This document shows positions 31,620-43,784 of a stretch of 64,000 bases of DNA, in pieces. Below the pieces are notes generated by a model. The model saw nothing but the letters and a program-made list of their open reading frames with translations, was not told the origin of the DNA and ran no database searches. Origin of the DNA: Alligator mississippiensis (lineage: Eukaryota; Chordata; Crocodylia; Alligatoridae); contig NC_081828.1 in assembly GCF_030867095.1 (NCBI RefSeq), forward strand, positions 54,351,434 to 54,415,433. Reading direction: 5' to 3'. Position numbers and translations under genes: made by a program. Within the stretch, counting starts at the first letter, position 1, and each line of letters begins with the position of its first letter.

Positions 31620-34600
31620 TAATAAGGTGTAGGCTTTAGAAACACTTCCTTTGAATGATCTTGTTTTACATGCCACTCTCATCCATTTTCCTTTAACAGT
31701 TCACCCTACTTTGTTCTGGGTGAGTTTAACTCCTGAGTACTTGTTCCGTCTGTCTTTCCCACATGCTTTTTGAAGCTGTTGCTATCTTCCATGGAGGTTT
31801 CCTTTTTAGCTTGTTTTTTTTTCTTCTCTCCAGTAGCTTAAAACATATACTCGGCAGCTCTTTCTTCCCTCTTACACAATTCACGGTTCTCTGTTAGCTA
31901 AGGTATAATAATAATGTAATGAAATAATACTATTTTTTTCCTGATAGTTCCAAGGAATTGAAAATGATTGGCCCATGTTATCTGAACTCCAAAAATAGTC
32001 ATGTATTCTGAGATAGGTAAAGACCATCTCATCTTATGTTGTCAACTCTTTGGAAAGGCAGTGCCCCATGAATGCCACTATATCTTGACTACACCAGCAT
32101 TTAATGTTTTCACTATGGTAATTGCCGTGACAGTCATTAAGTCAAAAGTAGCCTCCACCTGAATGAACTGTTCTAAAATGCTGTAGTTTGTGATTTTCAT
32201 GTCCCTATCAGGTTATCAGAGGAGATTTGGGGACCGTATTATTATCAGTGATCACATAAGTCTGTAAATTTCTGAATTTACCTGATTCTCACAGTTTCAT
32301 TACTGCTTCAATGAGTAGAAGAAATCAATTTATTAGCAGTAGCTCTAAGATATGTAGGGGACAGTCTAATTTTTAAAAAGGAAAAAAAAATTGGTATATG
32401 GTCCTACCTTATGTCTTTACAGACAAGAGCCTCTTAGGGGCAGGTATTTTAATACAGCAGCTATTGCAGTGCTGTTGGAAACTTAAAAGAATGATGCACT
32501 TCATTTGAAAATCAAGTTTCTTACTCTTTAAAATTCCAGTTATTTCCTCTGATTGAGTGCTCAAGACTGATGCTGGCTGTTTCCTGAGTCTGCTGGCTCC
32601 ATTTACTATACAAAATGTGAATGATCTCTTGCACACTTATTTAAGCCACATTCCTCTGTGTGTCAAAACAATTCTGTAGTTAGAAAAACATCAATTGGCA
32701 AAAAGTGGTAGAGCAGAGATGAGAGGAACCCTGTTATGTTGTTAATGCCTGCTGTATACTTAAAAAACCTTACAGGAGGAAGTAAGATGTCATGAATGGA
32801 GCACCTGCTATATCTTACACCTTCATGTTAGCTGCTTTTCTTGCCATCTTCCCCTTTGCATGTAAGCCACACTTGTTTTGCACTCCCACTACTTGCCATC
32901 ACATAGTTGCATACACATGTATGTATCAACTAAATTATGTAAGCCTGTCTTAAACTGAAATAAGAACATCTTCACTGAGTTCTGTACTGGCTTAACTGAA
33001 GTAACCAATTTGCAGTAAACTGATGTGGCCTGATCCCTGAGGAGATGTGTTAGCAGCTGAGTGGTGCAATCATAAATATGTTATGATTTCCACAGGTAAG
33101 CAGTACTTACTTACCAAGTGACTGTGCAATTTATCATTTGCCTATTGAATTTAGTGCATAAGCATTACCCCAGTATGTATGATATGTATATAAGAAAGCT
33201 ACAGCAGATATATAGATACTCTGTGTGTATGTTGTCTGTCTGTATTTATGCAAAAAAAAATTTTATTCATTGGAGGCAAGAATCCTAAGAGTCTGTACAA
33301 TCAGATTGGCTGTGATGATTAGTTAAGTAAGCTAAATTGCACTTTTATCATGTTAATTATTGAACAGGTATGTTTGGACCGTTTGTGTTTTAAAGAAATG
33401 TTCAAGCTGGTAATTTTTTATATTGGGCAACATGATCTTTATTACTTTCTTTGCTTCAGCCCCACCCTTGAGAGATCACTTGCTGCTACAGACCAAAGGC
33501 AGTAAAAAAAATGTGACTGAAATGAGGCGTATAATGTTATACAGATCTTTTATTTATGCTTATACTTGAAAAAAATCTTTAATGATGACCTGTTTTTCTT
33601 TCTTAAACTAAAGAAATCTGGCAGCAGGGAGCCTGTTTTAAGTAACTGATATCAAACTCCATAACAATTATCCTTTTATTTTTTCCCCAATTAAATGCTG
33701 CATGTTGCCAGCTCAGTTTAACTCAAAATGTGAGTATACAGTCCCCTGCTAAACATTTCCTCCACTTTCATAATCCATTTCATCTCACCCCAGCCACAGT
33801 TTTATTTTCTAGCTCTCCATTCACTGAAAATTTGCCACTCCTGCTTCATTATTTACATTGGATACAATAGAAGTTTACACTGATTTCCTGAGTAGTATCT
33901 TTTTATTTTTCAATCTGTTCTGGACAATACTGCATACTGTTTAAGAAAGCTTTGCTATCTGAAAGCAAAGCCATTGATCCATTCAAGTTATATTGACTTA
34001 CATAATATTTGTTTATACTTTAATTATGCAATCTAATTATTACTTGCAGCATCTTTAAATCCGTCTTAAATTCAGCTGTATTGTTTACAGTCTTGCACAG
34101 TACTTTCTTTGTTTCTACCAAATGAAATGATGATTAGCATAAATAAATGTTGCATTTTTTTTCTTTTCCTGGGGAAATTTATTGCAGTTTTGGAGCACCC
34201 AGAAATACAAATACTACAAAAATATATACTTTCTTGAGTAGAATGAATCTGGTGGTGGGGAGGGGGGTTGAATGTTTCAATAAAATAGTGTGATTTTTGA
34301 ATTGGTTACATTAACACATTCTAACTATAGTTAGTGATAATTTCTGCAACAGGACAGAAGTGTGCAAACCTAGGGAAAACTATCCCCTGCAATAAATGCT
34401 GTTTGTGGCTAGGAGATTAGAATTAGATTTCAGTATATGTTGGTATAGCATCTTGCATGCAAAACTCCTTGTAAAGTGCTTCACTGAGTCCTTCTTGGCT
34501 GATGTCTGTATTTGTTTTATGGGCAGGACCAGTTCTGGGAAAGGACTTGATAAGCTAAACAGGCTTTCTTCACCTTTCTCTGGTATTGATATAATAGTAC

Positions 34601-34789
34601 CACATGCACAAAAATAAATCTGTACCAAAGTTTCTGTTTCTATATGTAAGTTGGGAGCAAGCTCCTGCAGCTGGAGTTCTGCCTCAGCAAGGAGAGCAGG
34701 GCTCTTTCCTGGAACATCTCTCAATATGTCCTGTACAATCAATGTAATCATCATTAGTGTTTTATCACCTTGAGGATAATGGGAATAAG
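31620..34789. other. Intronic stretch, nothing recognised
   Basis: About 3.2 kb of AT-rich DNA without repeats or exons I could recognise. The right end is covered by a 199-codon minus-strand open frame (34380-34979), discussed under findings. Confidence 0.4.
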
Positions 34790-35040
34790 CAGTGGTTCTC
34801 AACCTTTTCTGTACCAGGACCCGATGCCCCTCACTCCTGACCCAGGCCCCAGCTCTCCAGTGTTTGGGGAATGTGGGGCTTGAGGGGCCCCAAGCAGCCC
34901 CTTGCAGGCTGGAACTCTGCCAGGCTGCAAGGGAAAAGCCACGGTTTCCCATGTTTTCCTCTTTTAAAGCCGAATCCATTTTTAAAGTTTTTATGATTGA
35001 TTTTTAAAATTTGTTCATGACCCTTTCATATATTCTTGTG
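34790..35040. mobile_element. hAT-type element fragment
   Basis: It starts with CAGTGGTTCTCAACCTTTTC, the classic end of a large group of hAT/Charlie-like elements, followed by CCAGGACCCGATGCCCC. No matching inverted right end was found; the block of related composition stops near TTCATGACCCTTTCATATATTC. This is a 3'-truncated or decayed copy. Confidence 0.5.
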
Positions 35041-35326
35041 ACAGGAGCTTGCTTAGCTTAGGAAAAAGTGAGCTCCTAGAGTAAAGCTGGACTGGATGAT
35101 GGATTTCAGGAACATAACATAAGAACTGATGTTTACCGAGTCAGACTCTGTGTCCGTCTTGCCCAATATCCTGTCTCACAGTGACAGAGAGTGGATCTTG
35201 AGGGACAGTGAACTGGGTATGACCAGGGAGTTTTTCTACTGTTCCTCTCTCACTTGCATCCTCCAGCATTTAAGTTCTAGGAAGGTCTGATTCAGAGGCT
35301 GTATTCCTAACTCCCATACCATGCTC

Positions 35327-35778
35327 CAGGGGCGATGTGTAGGGGGTGCATGAGGTGCACGTGCACCCCCTGAGAGCGCTGGTGCACACTCTGACAGCCA
35401 CACTCACCGCTTAGGTGATGGGTGGGGGAGTGGACAGGAACGCCAGTAACCCCCCTGCAAGCACTGGCCAATCACTGCGCTCACTGCAGCCACTTTTGGG
35501 AGTGGCTGCAGCTGCTTCTGGGAGTGGCTGTAGCAATCAGCTGTCGCTTGCTTCCAGAAGCAGCCAGAGCCACTCCTGGAAGTGGCTGCAGCCAGTGCAG
35601 CAATTGGCCGCAGGCCCCTGGGACCACAGGAACACCCTCCCCTGGGACTGCAGGATTGCCTGTGGGGGACCCCCCCTGGATTGCAGGATCGCCCTGCGGG
35701 GGACCCCATCTCCGGTCAGTGGGATGGGGAGCGGGGGGCATGTGCCCCCCCTGACTAAGGTGGCACCAGTCGCCCATG
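35327..35778. mobile_element. Non-autonomous hAT-type MITE nested in the LINE
   Basis: The left end CAGGGGCGAT and inverted right end CATGGGCGAC form short terminal inverted repeats. Flanking octamers CCATGCTC and TCATGCTT match at 6 of 8 positions. The interior is GC-rich with repeated GGAGTGGCTGCAG words and their inverse. At 452 bp it has no coding capacity, and the overlapping open frames in it on both strands are composition artefacts. Confidence 0.65.
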
Positions 35779-36178
35779 TCATGCTTAATAGCTGCTGATG
35801 TCCCTTTCCTCCAAGAATTTGTCTAATCCCTTTTTGAATCTGGCTAAATTGTCAGCTTCCACAACATCTGGTGCCAGTGAGTTCCACACTTTAATTACAT
35901 GCTGCGTGGAAAATAAAAACCAAAACCAAACCTACCTTTTGTTAGTTTTATGTTTATTATGTACTGGTTTTATTTTGTGACCCCTAGTTCTTGGATTGTG
36001 AGAGACAGTAAATAATAAATCCGTATTTGTCTTCCCTTTGCTATTTAGTATTTTGTAAACCCTTCTCATGTATTCCCTCAAGCATCTCTTTTCTAAACTG
36101 AATAGGACTTTCCGTTTTGTTTAGAATTTCCTTCTTAATAAGCACTAACATTTTGTGTGCTTTTTGATGGCTGCTGAG

Positions 36179-36857
36179 TAAGGCTGTGTGAAATTTCACT
36201 GGCTGTTTCATTTCGACAATTTTTCAACTTGTTTCAAGCTCAAAACAGCAAAATTTAAATGAAATGAAAAGCTTCGAAACATCCTTGAAATGAAACGAGG
36301 TCAGTTGAAACGTTTCAAAAGTTTTGAAATGTTTTGAGTTTCAAAGCTGGGCTTGCTTGAAGCTAAAGAGAAACTAAGGAGAGGGAAGGGGAAGAGGGGG
36401 AAAGGACTGCTCTGATATTGACCTGTAGCTGGCCAATGACTGTGAGCCTTCCCTGAGGTTCCTTCCAATCCCAGTGCTCTGGGGGAGGGACAGAAAAACA
36501 GCAAAAAAGCATTGTTTGAACTGAGCTTTCTCTGTGGTTTCACACTTACAAGTGACACAAGTTTAGCTCTGAAGTGTTTGAGGTGCAGTTTCTCAGAAAC
36601 CCCTGCACCTATCTCTTTGAAACTTGGCAGGCTTCATGGCCTCAGAAGGGGCTACCCTCTGAATCAGGCAAGAAATGACAAAGTTATAGGCAGTTTTGTG
36701 CTTCCCCATTATAGCCTGTGGGCGAAACGTCGAAACAGTTTTGACGAAGCAGAACGGAACAGTGCTTTGAAACTACATGAAACTTGAAACAAAACACTGT
36801 CCCATTGAAACAGCAAAACAGAAGTCAAAACAAAAAGCGCTGTTTCACACAGCCCTA
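36179..36857. mobile_element. 679-bp MITE, deletion derivative of the 5.5 kb hAT
   Basis: The ends are TAAGGCTGTGTGAAA and, inverted, TAGGGCTGTGTGAAA. Flanking octamers CTGCTGAG and CTGCAGAG match at 7 of 8 positions. The left subterminal part (about 36365-36500) matches 4565-4705 (AGCTGGCCAATGACTGTGA, TTCCAATCCCAGTGCTCTGG) and the right part (about 36555-36690) matches 9597-9750 (CAGAAACCCCTGCACCTAT, AAGAAATGACAAAGTTATAG). It therefore keeps the ends of the large hAT and lacks its transposase. The TTTCGAAA/TTTGAAAC-rich borders differ from the GATTCGAATC-rich ones of the large copy, so it is a sister subfamily. Confidence 0.8.
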
Positions 36858-37914
36858 CTGCAGAGCACTGAGCTGATGTTTTTAGAGAACTGTCTACAGT
36901 GACTCCCAGATCTATTTTATGTGCGGGAACAACTAATGCAGAGCCCATGATAGTGTAGGTATAGTTTGAGTTATTTTTATCCACATGCATCACTTTACAC
37001 AAATTTCATCTGCCATTAGTTGCCCATTTGCTCAATCATGCAAGAATCTTCTGTAGTTCCTCAGTCTTTACCACTTTGAATAACTTTTTCATCTGCAAAT
37101 TTGGCCATTTCACTATTCACCCCCTTTCCCAGGTCATTTATGAATATGTTAAACAGCACTGGTCCCAACACAGATCCCTGGGGGACCCCACTGTTTACTT
37201 CTTTTCATCCTGAATACTGACCATTTATACTCAGTCCTTGCTTTCTGTCTTTGAGCCAATTTCTAATCCATGAATGAACATTCCCAGTAACCCCATGACT
37301 ACCTATTTTAATTAAGAGCTTCTGATGGGGAACCTTGTCAAAAGCTTTTTGGAAGTCCAAATATACTGTTAACTGGATTGCCTGATCCACCTGCGTATTG
37401 ACATCTTTCAAAGGACTCTAGTAGCTTGGTGAAGCATGATTTTCCTTTGACAAAGCCATTTTGATTCCTCCCCAGCAAGTCATGTTCATCCATGTGCTGA
37501 CGAATAATTTTTTTATTATTGCTTTTACCAGTTTTCCAGGAACAGAAGTTAGGCTCGTTGGTCTGTAGTTCCCTGCATCCCCTCTAGAGCCTTTTTAAAA
37601 TGAAGCCATTTCTTGGAAATGAAGAACTCTACATCTTTGTTGTCCCCTCTTTTGGTAGGACCAATGGGAATAGCACAGTCAGTCATTAGTTGACAGTTTC
37701 TGACACATGCTTCCTTTAAAGAGGAGACTGCAGAGGAGCTGGGGGATTTCTTGTTTTATAGGACCCAGTCATGTTCTAGGCATTTTACAATGCAGATTCA
37801 AATGTGCAGTACTGCACTCAAAAGCTTCTAGATTAATTTGAGATACTGGTTTGTAACCCTTTCATTCTATCATTAAGGTACAGATTTGGGAAGGAGAAGT
37901 GGTAAAACAATAAT

Positions 37915-38778
37915 TGAAGTGGACACACCTGAGGGCAGGGAACAGCTGCAAGTAGACCTGGACAGGTTGGACAAGTGGGCAGAAAACAACAGGATGCAGT
38001 TCAACAAGGAGAAATGCAAAGTGCTGCACCTAGGGAGGAAAAATGTCCGGCACACCTACAGCCTAGGGAATGACCTGCTGGGTGGCACGGAAGTGGAAAG
38101 GGACTTTGGAGTCCTAGCGGACTCCAAGATGAACATGAGCCGGCAGTGTGACGAAGCCATCAGAAAAGCCAATGGCACTTTATCGTGCATCAGCAGATGC
38201 ATGACGAATAGATCCAAGGAGGTGATACTTCCCCTCTATTGGGAGCTGGTCAGATCGCAGTTGGAGTACTGCATGCAATTCTGGGCGCCGCAATTCAAGA
38301 GGGATGCAGATAACCTGGAGAGGGTCCAGAGAAGGGTCACTTGTATGGTTAAGGGCCTGCAGACCAAGCCCTACGAGGAGAGACTAGAGAAACTGGACCT
38401 TTTCAGCCTCCGCAAGAGAAGGTTGAGAGGCGACCTTGTGGCTGCCTATAAGTTCATCATGGGGGCATAGAAGGGAATTGGTGAGTATTTATTCACCAAG
38501 GCACCCCCAGGGGTTACAAGAAATAATGGCCACAAGCTAGCAGAGAGCAGATTTAGATTGGACATTAGGAAGAACTTCTTCACAGTTAGAGTGACCAAGG
38601 TCTGGAACGGGCTCCCAAGGGAGGTGGTGCTCTCCCCTACCCTGGGGGTCTTCAAAAGGAGGTTAGATGAGCATCTAGCTGGGGTCATCTAGACCCAGCA
38701 CTCTTTCCTGCCTATGCAGGGGGTCGGACTCGATGATCTATTGAGGTCCCTTCCGACCCTAACATCTATGAATCTATG
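37915..38778 (+). mobile_element. CR1 LINE, 5'-truncated copy
   Basis: It starts within ORF2 just after the FADD site (EVDTPEGREQLQVDLDRLDK) and reads through WAENNRMQFNKEKCKVL, LGVL-type, LVRSQLEYCMQFWAPQF and RVQRR blocks to a TAG stop at 38468, then continues in the same frame (IGEYLFTKAP to LAGVI) to about 38690. The 3' end has the CR1 hallmark GGACTCGATGATCTATTGAGG and a short (TCTATGAA)n tail. It is very similar to 41310-42172. Confidence 0.85.
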
Positions 38779-39059
38779 AATAAAATTACAGGTCCTTTGT
38801 AAATGCATGTATACAGCATTGTGGTAGTGACTCATGTTGGGGGACAGCATGATAGAAATGAGTCTTCAGGAGGGATTTTACTGTAGGAAGGTAGTATGGG
38901 TCATCTCAGGCTGAGCACTCAATCTGTGTTGGTTGACACAGAAAAAGACCTAGAGATGGCTGAGGGAGTGGTAGACAAATTGGCACTGAGGCTGGTGATT
39001 GAAGGTTTGAAGGTGGTCGTCTGGGAGAGGAGGTTAGCAGGGACAGGGATGTGCAAGGG

Positions 39060-42000
39060 TTTTAGAGCTTAAGAACTCCTCCGGAGCCCCCTCCTCCGGC
39101 GGGCTTTAAACTAGGCTCGTCGGGGGGAGGGGAGTACGAGGGCAGGGGAAGCTGTGGACCACCAAACCATGTGGCACCCACAAGGACAGCCCAGCCTGAA
39201 GAAGGCGAACATTGGAAACCTGAAAGCCATGGGGAGGCCAGCACTACAGAACAGGTAACAAACAAGAAGGTAAGAAACAATGGGCCCCTTGGGACTTGGA
39301 GCGGGGGGGCAGCAAAGGCACCAGTCGCAGGGCTCAAGTGCCTATATACTAATGCTAGGAACATGGGGAACAAGCAGGATGAACTAGCGCTCCTGCTTGC
39401 ACTAAACACCTATGACTTAGTGGGGCTAACAGAGACCTGGTGGGATTCATCCCATGACTGGGCGGTACATATTGAGGGCTATAGATTGTACAGAAAGGAC
39501 AGGTCGGGGAAGAAGGGGGGGGGGTTGCACTTTATGTCAGTGAGCAATATACATCAACCCTCATCAAGACAGAATCCGAGGTTGAGGAAGTAGAAGGATT
39601 GTGGGTTAGGCTACATGGGGGGCAAGGAGAAAGGGATTTGGTGGTAGGGGTCTGCTACAGACCCCCACACCAAGGGGAAGAAATAGATGCGGGGCTCCTG
39701 AAGCAACTCTCGGAGACCATAAAAGCTAAAGAGGCGGTAGTCATGGGGGACCTAAACTACCCGGACATCTGCTGGGAGACGCAGACAGCAAGGTCCCATT
39801 GCTCACACAGGTTTCTAACCTGTGTACAGGACCTCCACCTGACACAGGAGGTGCATGGTCCCACTAGGGGGAATGCCATACTGGATCTGGTATTGGCAAC
39901 AGGGGATGACATGATAGGGGACCTCCAGATCGGTAGCCATTTGGGAGACAGTGATCACCTAATAATAGAATTCACCATAAGACGTCGAGTGGGTAAGGTA
40001 ACTAGTAGGGTGAAAGTGCTAGACTTTAGGAAAGCTGATCTCAATGCACTCAGGCGATTAGTCAAGGACGCACTGCAGAGTAGGAGTTTTGAAGGGATGG
40101 GAGCCCAAGAAGGGTGGCTGTGCCTTAAGGAAATGATCCTTCGGGCACAAAGCAAGACGATCCCCGAGCGAGGCAAAAAAGGGAAAGGGGCCAGGAGGCT
40201 TCCATGGCTGACCAGAGAAATCCAGGGCAGCCTAAGGGCCAAAAGGGGAGCACATAAAAAGTGGAAACAGGGTGAGATCACTAAAGATGAATATACCTCC
40301 TCTGCTCGTGCTTGTAGGGAGGCAGTTAGGCGGGCCAAAGCTACCATGGAGCTGAGGATGGCAACCCAAGTAAAAGACAACAAGAAGTTGTTTTTTAGAT
40401 ATATAGGGAGTAAAAGGAAGGCCCAGGGAGGAATAGGACCCCTGCTAAATGGGCAGAAACAATTGGTGACAGACAGGGGGGACAAGGCTGAGCTCCTCAA
40501 CGAGTTCTTTGCCTCAGTGTTCCTAAGTGAGGGACACGACGAGGCTCTCACTGGGGTTGTAGAGAGGCAGCAGCAAGGCGCCAGACTTCCATACGTAGAT
40601 CCTGAGGTGGTGCAGAGTCACTTGGAAGAACTGGATGCCTTTAAGTCGGCAGGCCCGGATGAGCTCCATCCGAGGGTGCTGAAGGCACTGGCCGACATCA
40701 TTGCAGAGCCACTGGTGGGAATATTCGAACGCTCGTGGCGCACGGGCCAAGTCCCAGAGGATTGGAAAAGGGCTAACGTGGTCCCCATTTTCGAAGGAGG
40801 ACCCGGGCAACTATAGGCCAGTCAGTCTCACCTCCATCCTTGGTAAAGTCTTTGAAAAAATTATCAAGGCTCACATTTGTGAGAGCCCGGCAGGGCAAAT
40901 TATGCTGAGGGGAAACCAGCATGGGTTTGTGGCAGGCAGATCGTGCCTGACCAATCTAGTCTCCTTCTATGACCAGGTTACGAAACGCCTGGACACAGGA
41001 GGAGGGGTGGATGTCGTATACTTAGACTTCAGGAAGGCCTTCGATACGGTATCCCACCCCATACTGGTGAACAAGTTAAGAGGCTGTGATTTGGATGACT
41101 ACACGGTCCGGTGGGTGGCGAATTGGCTAGAGGGTCGCACCCAAAGGGTCGTGGTGGATGGGTCGGTCTCGACCTGGAAGGGTGTGGGCAGTGGGGTCCC
41201 GCAGGGCTCGGTCCTTGGACCGATACTCTTTAATGTCTTCATCAGTGACTTGGACGAGGGAGTCAAATGTACTCTGTCCAAGTTTGCGGATGACACAAAG
41301 CTATGGGGAGAAGTGGACATGCCGGAGGGCAGGGAACAGCTGCAAGCAGACCTGGACAGGTTGGACAAGTGGGCAGAAAACAACAGGATGCAGTTCAACA
41401 AGGAGAAATGCAAAGTGCTGCAACTAGGGAGGAAAAATGTCCAGCACACCTACAGCCTAGGGAATGACCTGCTGGGTGGCACAGAGGTGGAAAGGGATCT
41501 TGGAGTCCTAGTGGACTCCAAGATGAACATGAGTCGGCAGTGTGACGAAGCCATCAGAAAAGCCAATGGCACTTTATCGTGCATCAGCAGATGCATGACG
41601 AATAGGTCCAGGGAGGTGATACTTCCCCTCTATCGGGCGCTGGTCAGACCGCAGTTGGAGTACTGCGTGCAATTCTGGGTGCCACACTTCAAGAAGGATG
41701 CGGATAACCTGGAGAGGGTCCAGAGAAGGGCAACTCGTATGGTCAAGGGCCTGCAGACCAAGCCCTATGAGGAGAGACTATAGAAACTGGACCTTTTCAG
41801 CCTCTGCAAGAGAAGGTTGAGAGGCGACCTTGTGGCTGCCTATAAGTTCATCACGGGGGCACAGAAGGGAATTGGTGAGTATTTATTCACCAAGGCACCC
41901 CTGGGGGTCACAAGAAACAATGGCCACAAGCTAGCAGAGAGCAGATTTAGATTGGACATTAGGAAGAACTTCTTCACAGTTCGAGTGGCCAAGGTCTGGA

Positions 42001-42172
42001 ACGGGCTCCCAAGGGAGGTGATGCTCTCCCCTACCCTGGTGGTCTTCAAGAGGAGGTTAGATGAGTATCTAGCTGGGGTCATCTAGACCCAGCACTCTTT
42101 CCTGCTTATGCAGGGGGTCAGACTTGATGATCTATTGAGGTCCCTTCTGACCCTAACATCTATGAATCTATG
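39060..42172 (+). mobile_element. CR1 LINE, long copy (ORF2 with endonuclease and reverse transcriptase)
   Basis: This 3.1 kb copy holds nearly all of ORF2. The endonuclease runs from GLKCLYTNARNMGNKQDELA (about 39330) through LTETWWDSSHDW, GDLNYPDICW (39750) and SDHLIIEF (39950). The reverse transcriptase runs from NYRPVSLTS (40811) through YLDFRKAFDTVSH, SGVPQGSVLGPILFNVFISD and the catalytic FADD at 41283-41294 to the C-terminal LEYCVQFW and RVQRRAT blocks. Three lesions break it: a frameshift in a G run at about 39515-39525, a frameshift at about 40793-40800 (FEGGPG where FKKGDPG is expected), and an in-frame TAG at 41781-41783. The tail is (TCTATGAA)n. ORF1 is absent, so it is 5'-truncated. 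Confidence 0.9.
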
Positions 42173-42179
42173 AAACTTT

Positions 42180-43429
42180 AAATTAAAATGAACCAGGAAA
42201 AGGGAGGTCAGTGTAAGAATTCAGAGGCGTGTGGCACAGCATCTTGACAGATTACAAAAATGATTTTATCACCTACATTATTATGGAGTGAAGGAGGTGA
42301 TGTGGATTTCTTAAGGGAGTGCAAGGCCCCATTATAGAATATATTTACATATAAGTCAGACAAAAAATAGACCGCAGAGAAACAGTATCATAGTGAAAAG
42401 GAGATGATTAGATAACTAGTTCTAGCTGCAGTTCTTATATTCTGTTATGTGTAATACTGTTGCCAATATACACATGCAAAGCAGTTTTGGAAAGATCAAA
42501 AAAGACTACCAGATGCTGTCAGGTTAGGTGTTCAAATTAAGCTCTTTCACCTGAAGTAAGGAAGAAAGGTAACCACCACATTAGTTATAATAGCTCCTAA
42601 ATTAGTGCAATTTAGATGCAACTATTTATGCAGCATTTGCACTTGTAGTTTAGTTAGGTATGGAGTGAAAAATTTAGCTGTAGTATGTGAACTCCTTTTT
42701 TTCACAGGAAATACGAGATGTTCTGCCTTGCAGCATATAACACATCAAAGTGTGTTGTGAAACTGCGTTATGCTGATATGGTAAAGAGTAGTTCTTTATT
42801 TATAATATTTATATTTTTTCACAATTTATTTTCATTTCTACTTGGAATAAGTAGATTTATATTTTCACCTTTTTATATGCCTTTTTAATGAATCCTTATT
42901 TCCTGGCCTACCTCCTCAGCCTTGTAGGAAGATTTAAGGTAGTATTCTATACTTGTTTTTTGTTGTTACCATACCAATGCAAACTCTAAAACCGTGCAGA
43001 AATGCCATTTCCCCTGCTAAAAGCTCAGGTGCTAAACCCCCTATATTTAGATTCATATTCATTATTGCTGTATCATTCTGGCAGGTACATCCAGTGAGCT
43101 CCTACAAATATATAAAAAGGGCAAGGAGGAAGTAGGAAACAGGATATTCTGGGAAAAAAAAAACAGCCCACATTTGGGAAGGAAGTTTAGGATGAAATGT
43201 TTTGTTGTTTTTGAGTTACCAATAAAGTCAAACTCAGGAAGAGACAAATCTGGACACTAACCCAGAATCTGTTTTATCTGTTGAGACCAGGATATAGACT
43301 CAGCTGTTTTGTGGCCACCATTTCTGGCCCTTTTATTCGCTTGTTAAAATGAAAAGAAACAGAAAGTAGACAGTTCTGTAAGAATGAATCAAAGTTTGGA
43401 AATAGTGGGCACGTGATGGAGGTCTCCTC
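42180..43429. other. Intronic stretch, nothing recognised
   Basis: AT-rich DNA with no recognised repeat or exon. Short open frames (42953-43135, 43062-43247 minus) carry no domain. Confidence 0.4.
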
Positions 43430-43724
43430 TGCCATGTACTATTTAGCATGCATGGGAGTAGACTCAATCGAGCCCGCTGCGAGTCTGCTCGAGTATACTA
43501 ATTAGCATGCTCTAGCAACCTCCACATCACGTGTATCTGGCGTCCCTGCATTTCAAAATGATGGTGGTGGGAAGGGGGGGATAAACTACAGCTCATCAAA
43601 TGAGCTTTAGTTAAAGCATCTCTGTTGCCATTTTGAAATGTAGGATGCTGAATACACATGACGCCCTCAGAGCTGCTCTAATTAAAGTGCCTCCCTCCAC
43701 CCTGGAGCATGTATATAGATGCTC
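43430..43724. mobile_element. Family C foldback MITE, copy 3
   Basis: The hairpin core runs CCCTGCATTTCAAAATGATGG, GCTCATCAAATGAGC, TTTAGTTAAAGC, GCCATTTTGAAATG, and the flanks carry ACTAATTAGCATGCTCTAGCA and GAGTAGACTCAATCGAG, matching the copies at 21652 and 24815. The outer ends are decayed and the boundaries approximate. Confidence 0.6.
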
Positions 43725-43784
43725 ACTATCTCGCTCAAAGAGTGCCTCTTGCCTGTAGGTTTCAAAATACTTGGCAGTGAAGGT

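Larger units (their letters stand above)
35109..37640 (-). mobile_element. CR1/L3-type LINE (antisense) carrying two nested insertions
   Basis: On the minus strand, from high to low coordinates: reverse transcriptase (YLDFQKAFDKVPHQKLL at about 37360; SGVPQGSVLGPVLFNIFIND at about 37185-37125; a KFAD(E) site near 37095 where FADD is expected), then C-terminal domains (LEKRCLRE near 36095; NPRTRGHKIKPV near 35995), then the 3' untranslated part ending at 35109. Two elements interrupt it at 35327-35778 and 36179-36857; sequence on the two sides of each joins up as continuous LINE. Multiple stops make it inactive. It is an older copy than the CR1s at 37.9-42.2 kb. Confidence 0.75.

Noticed and set aside
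35404..35798. Overlapping open frames of 81-127 codons on both strands
   Set aside because: Composition artefacts inside the GC-rich MITE at 35327-35778.
39955..40551. 198-codon minus-strand open frame
   Set aside because: Antisense shadow of the CR1 ORF2.
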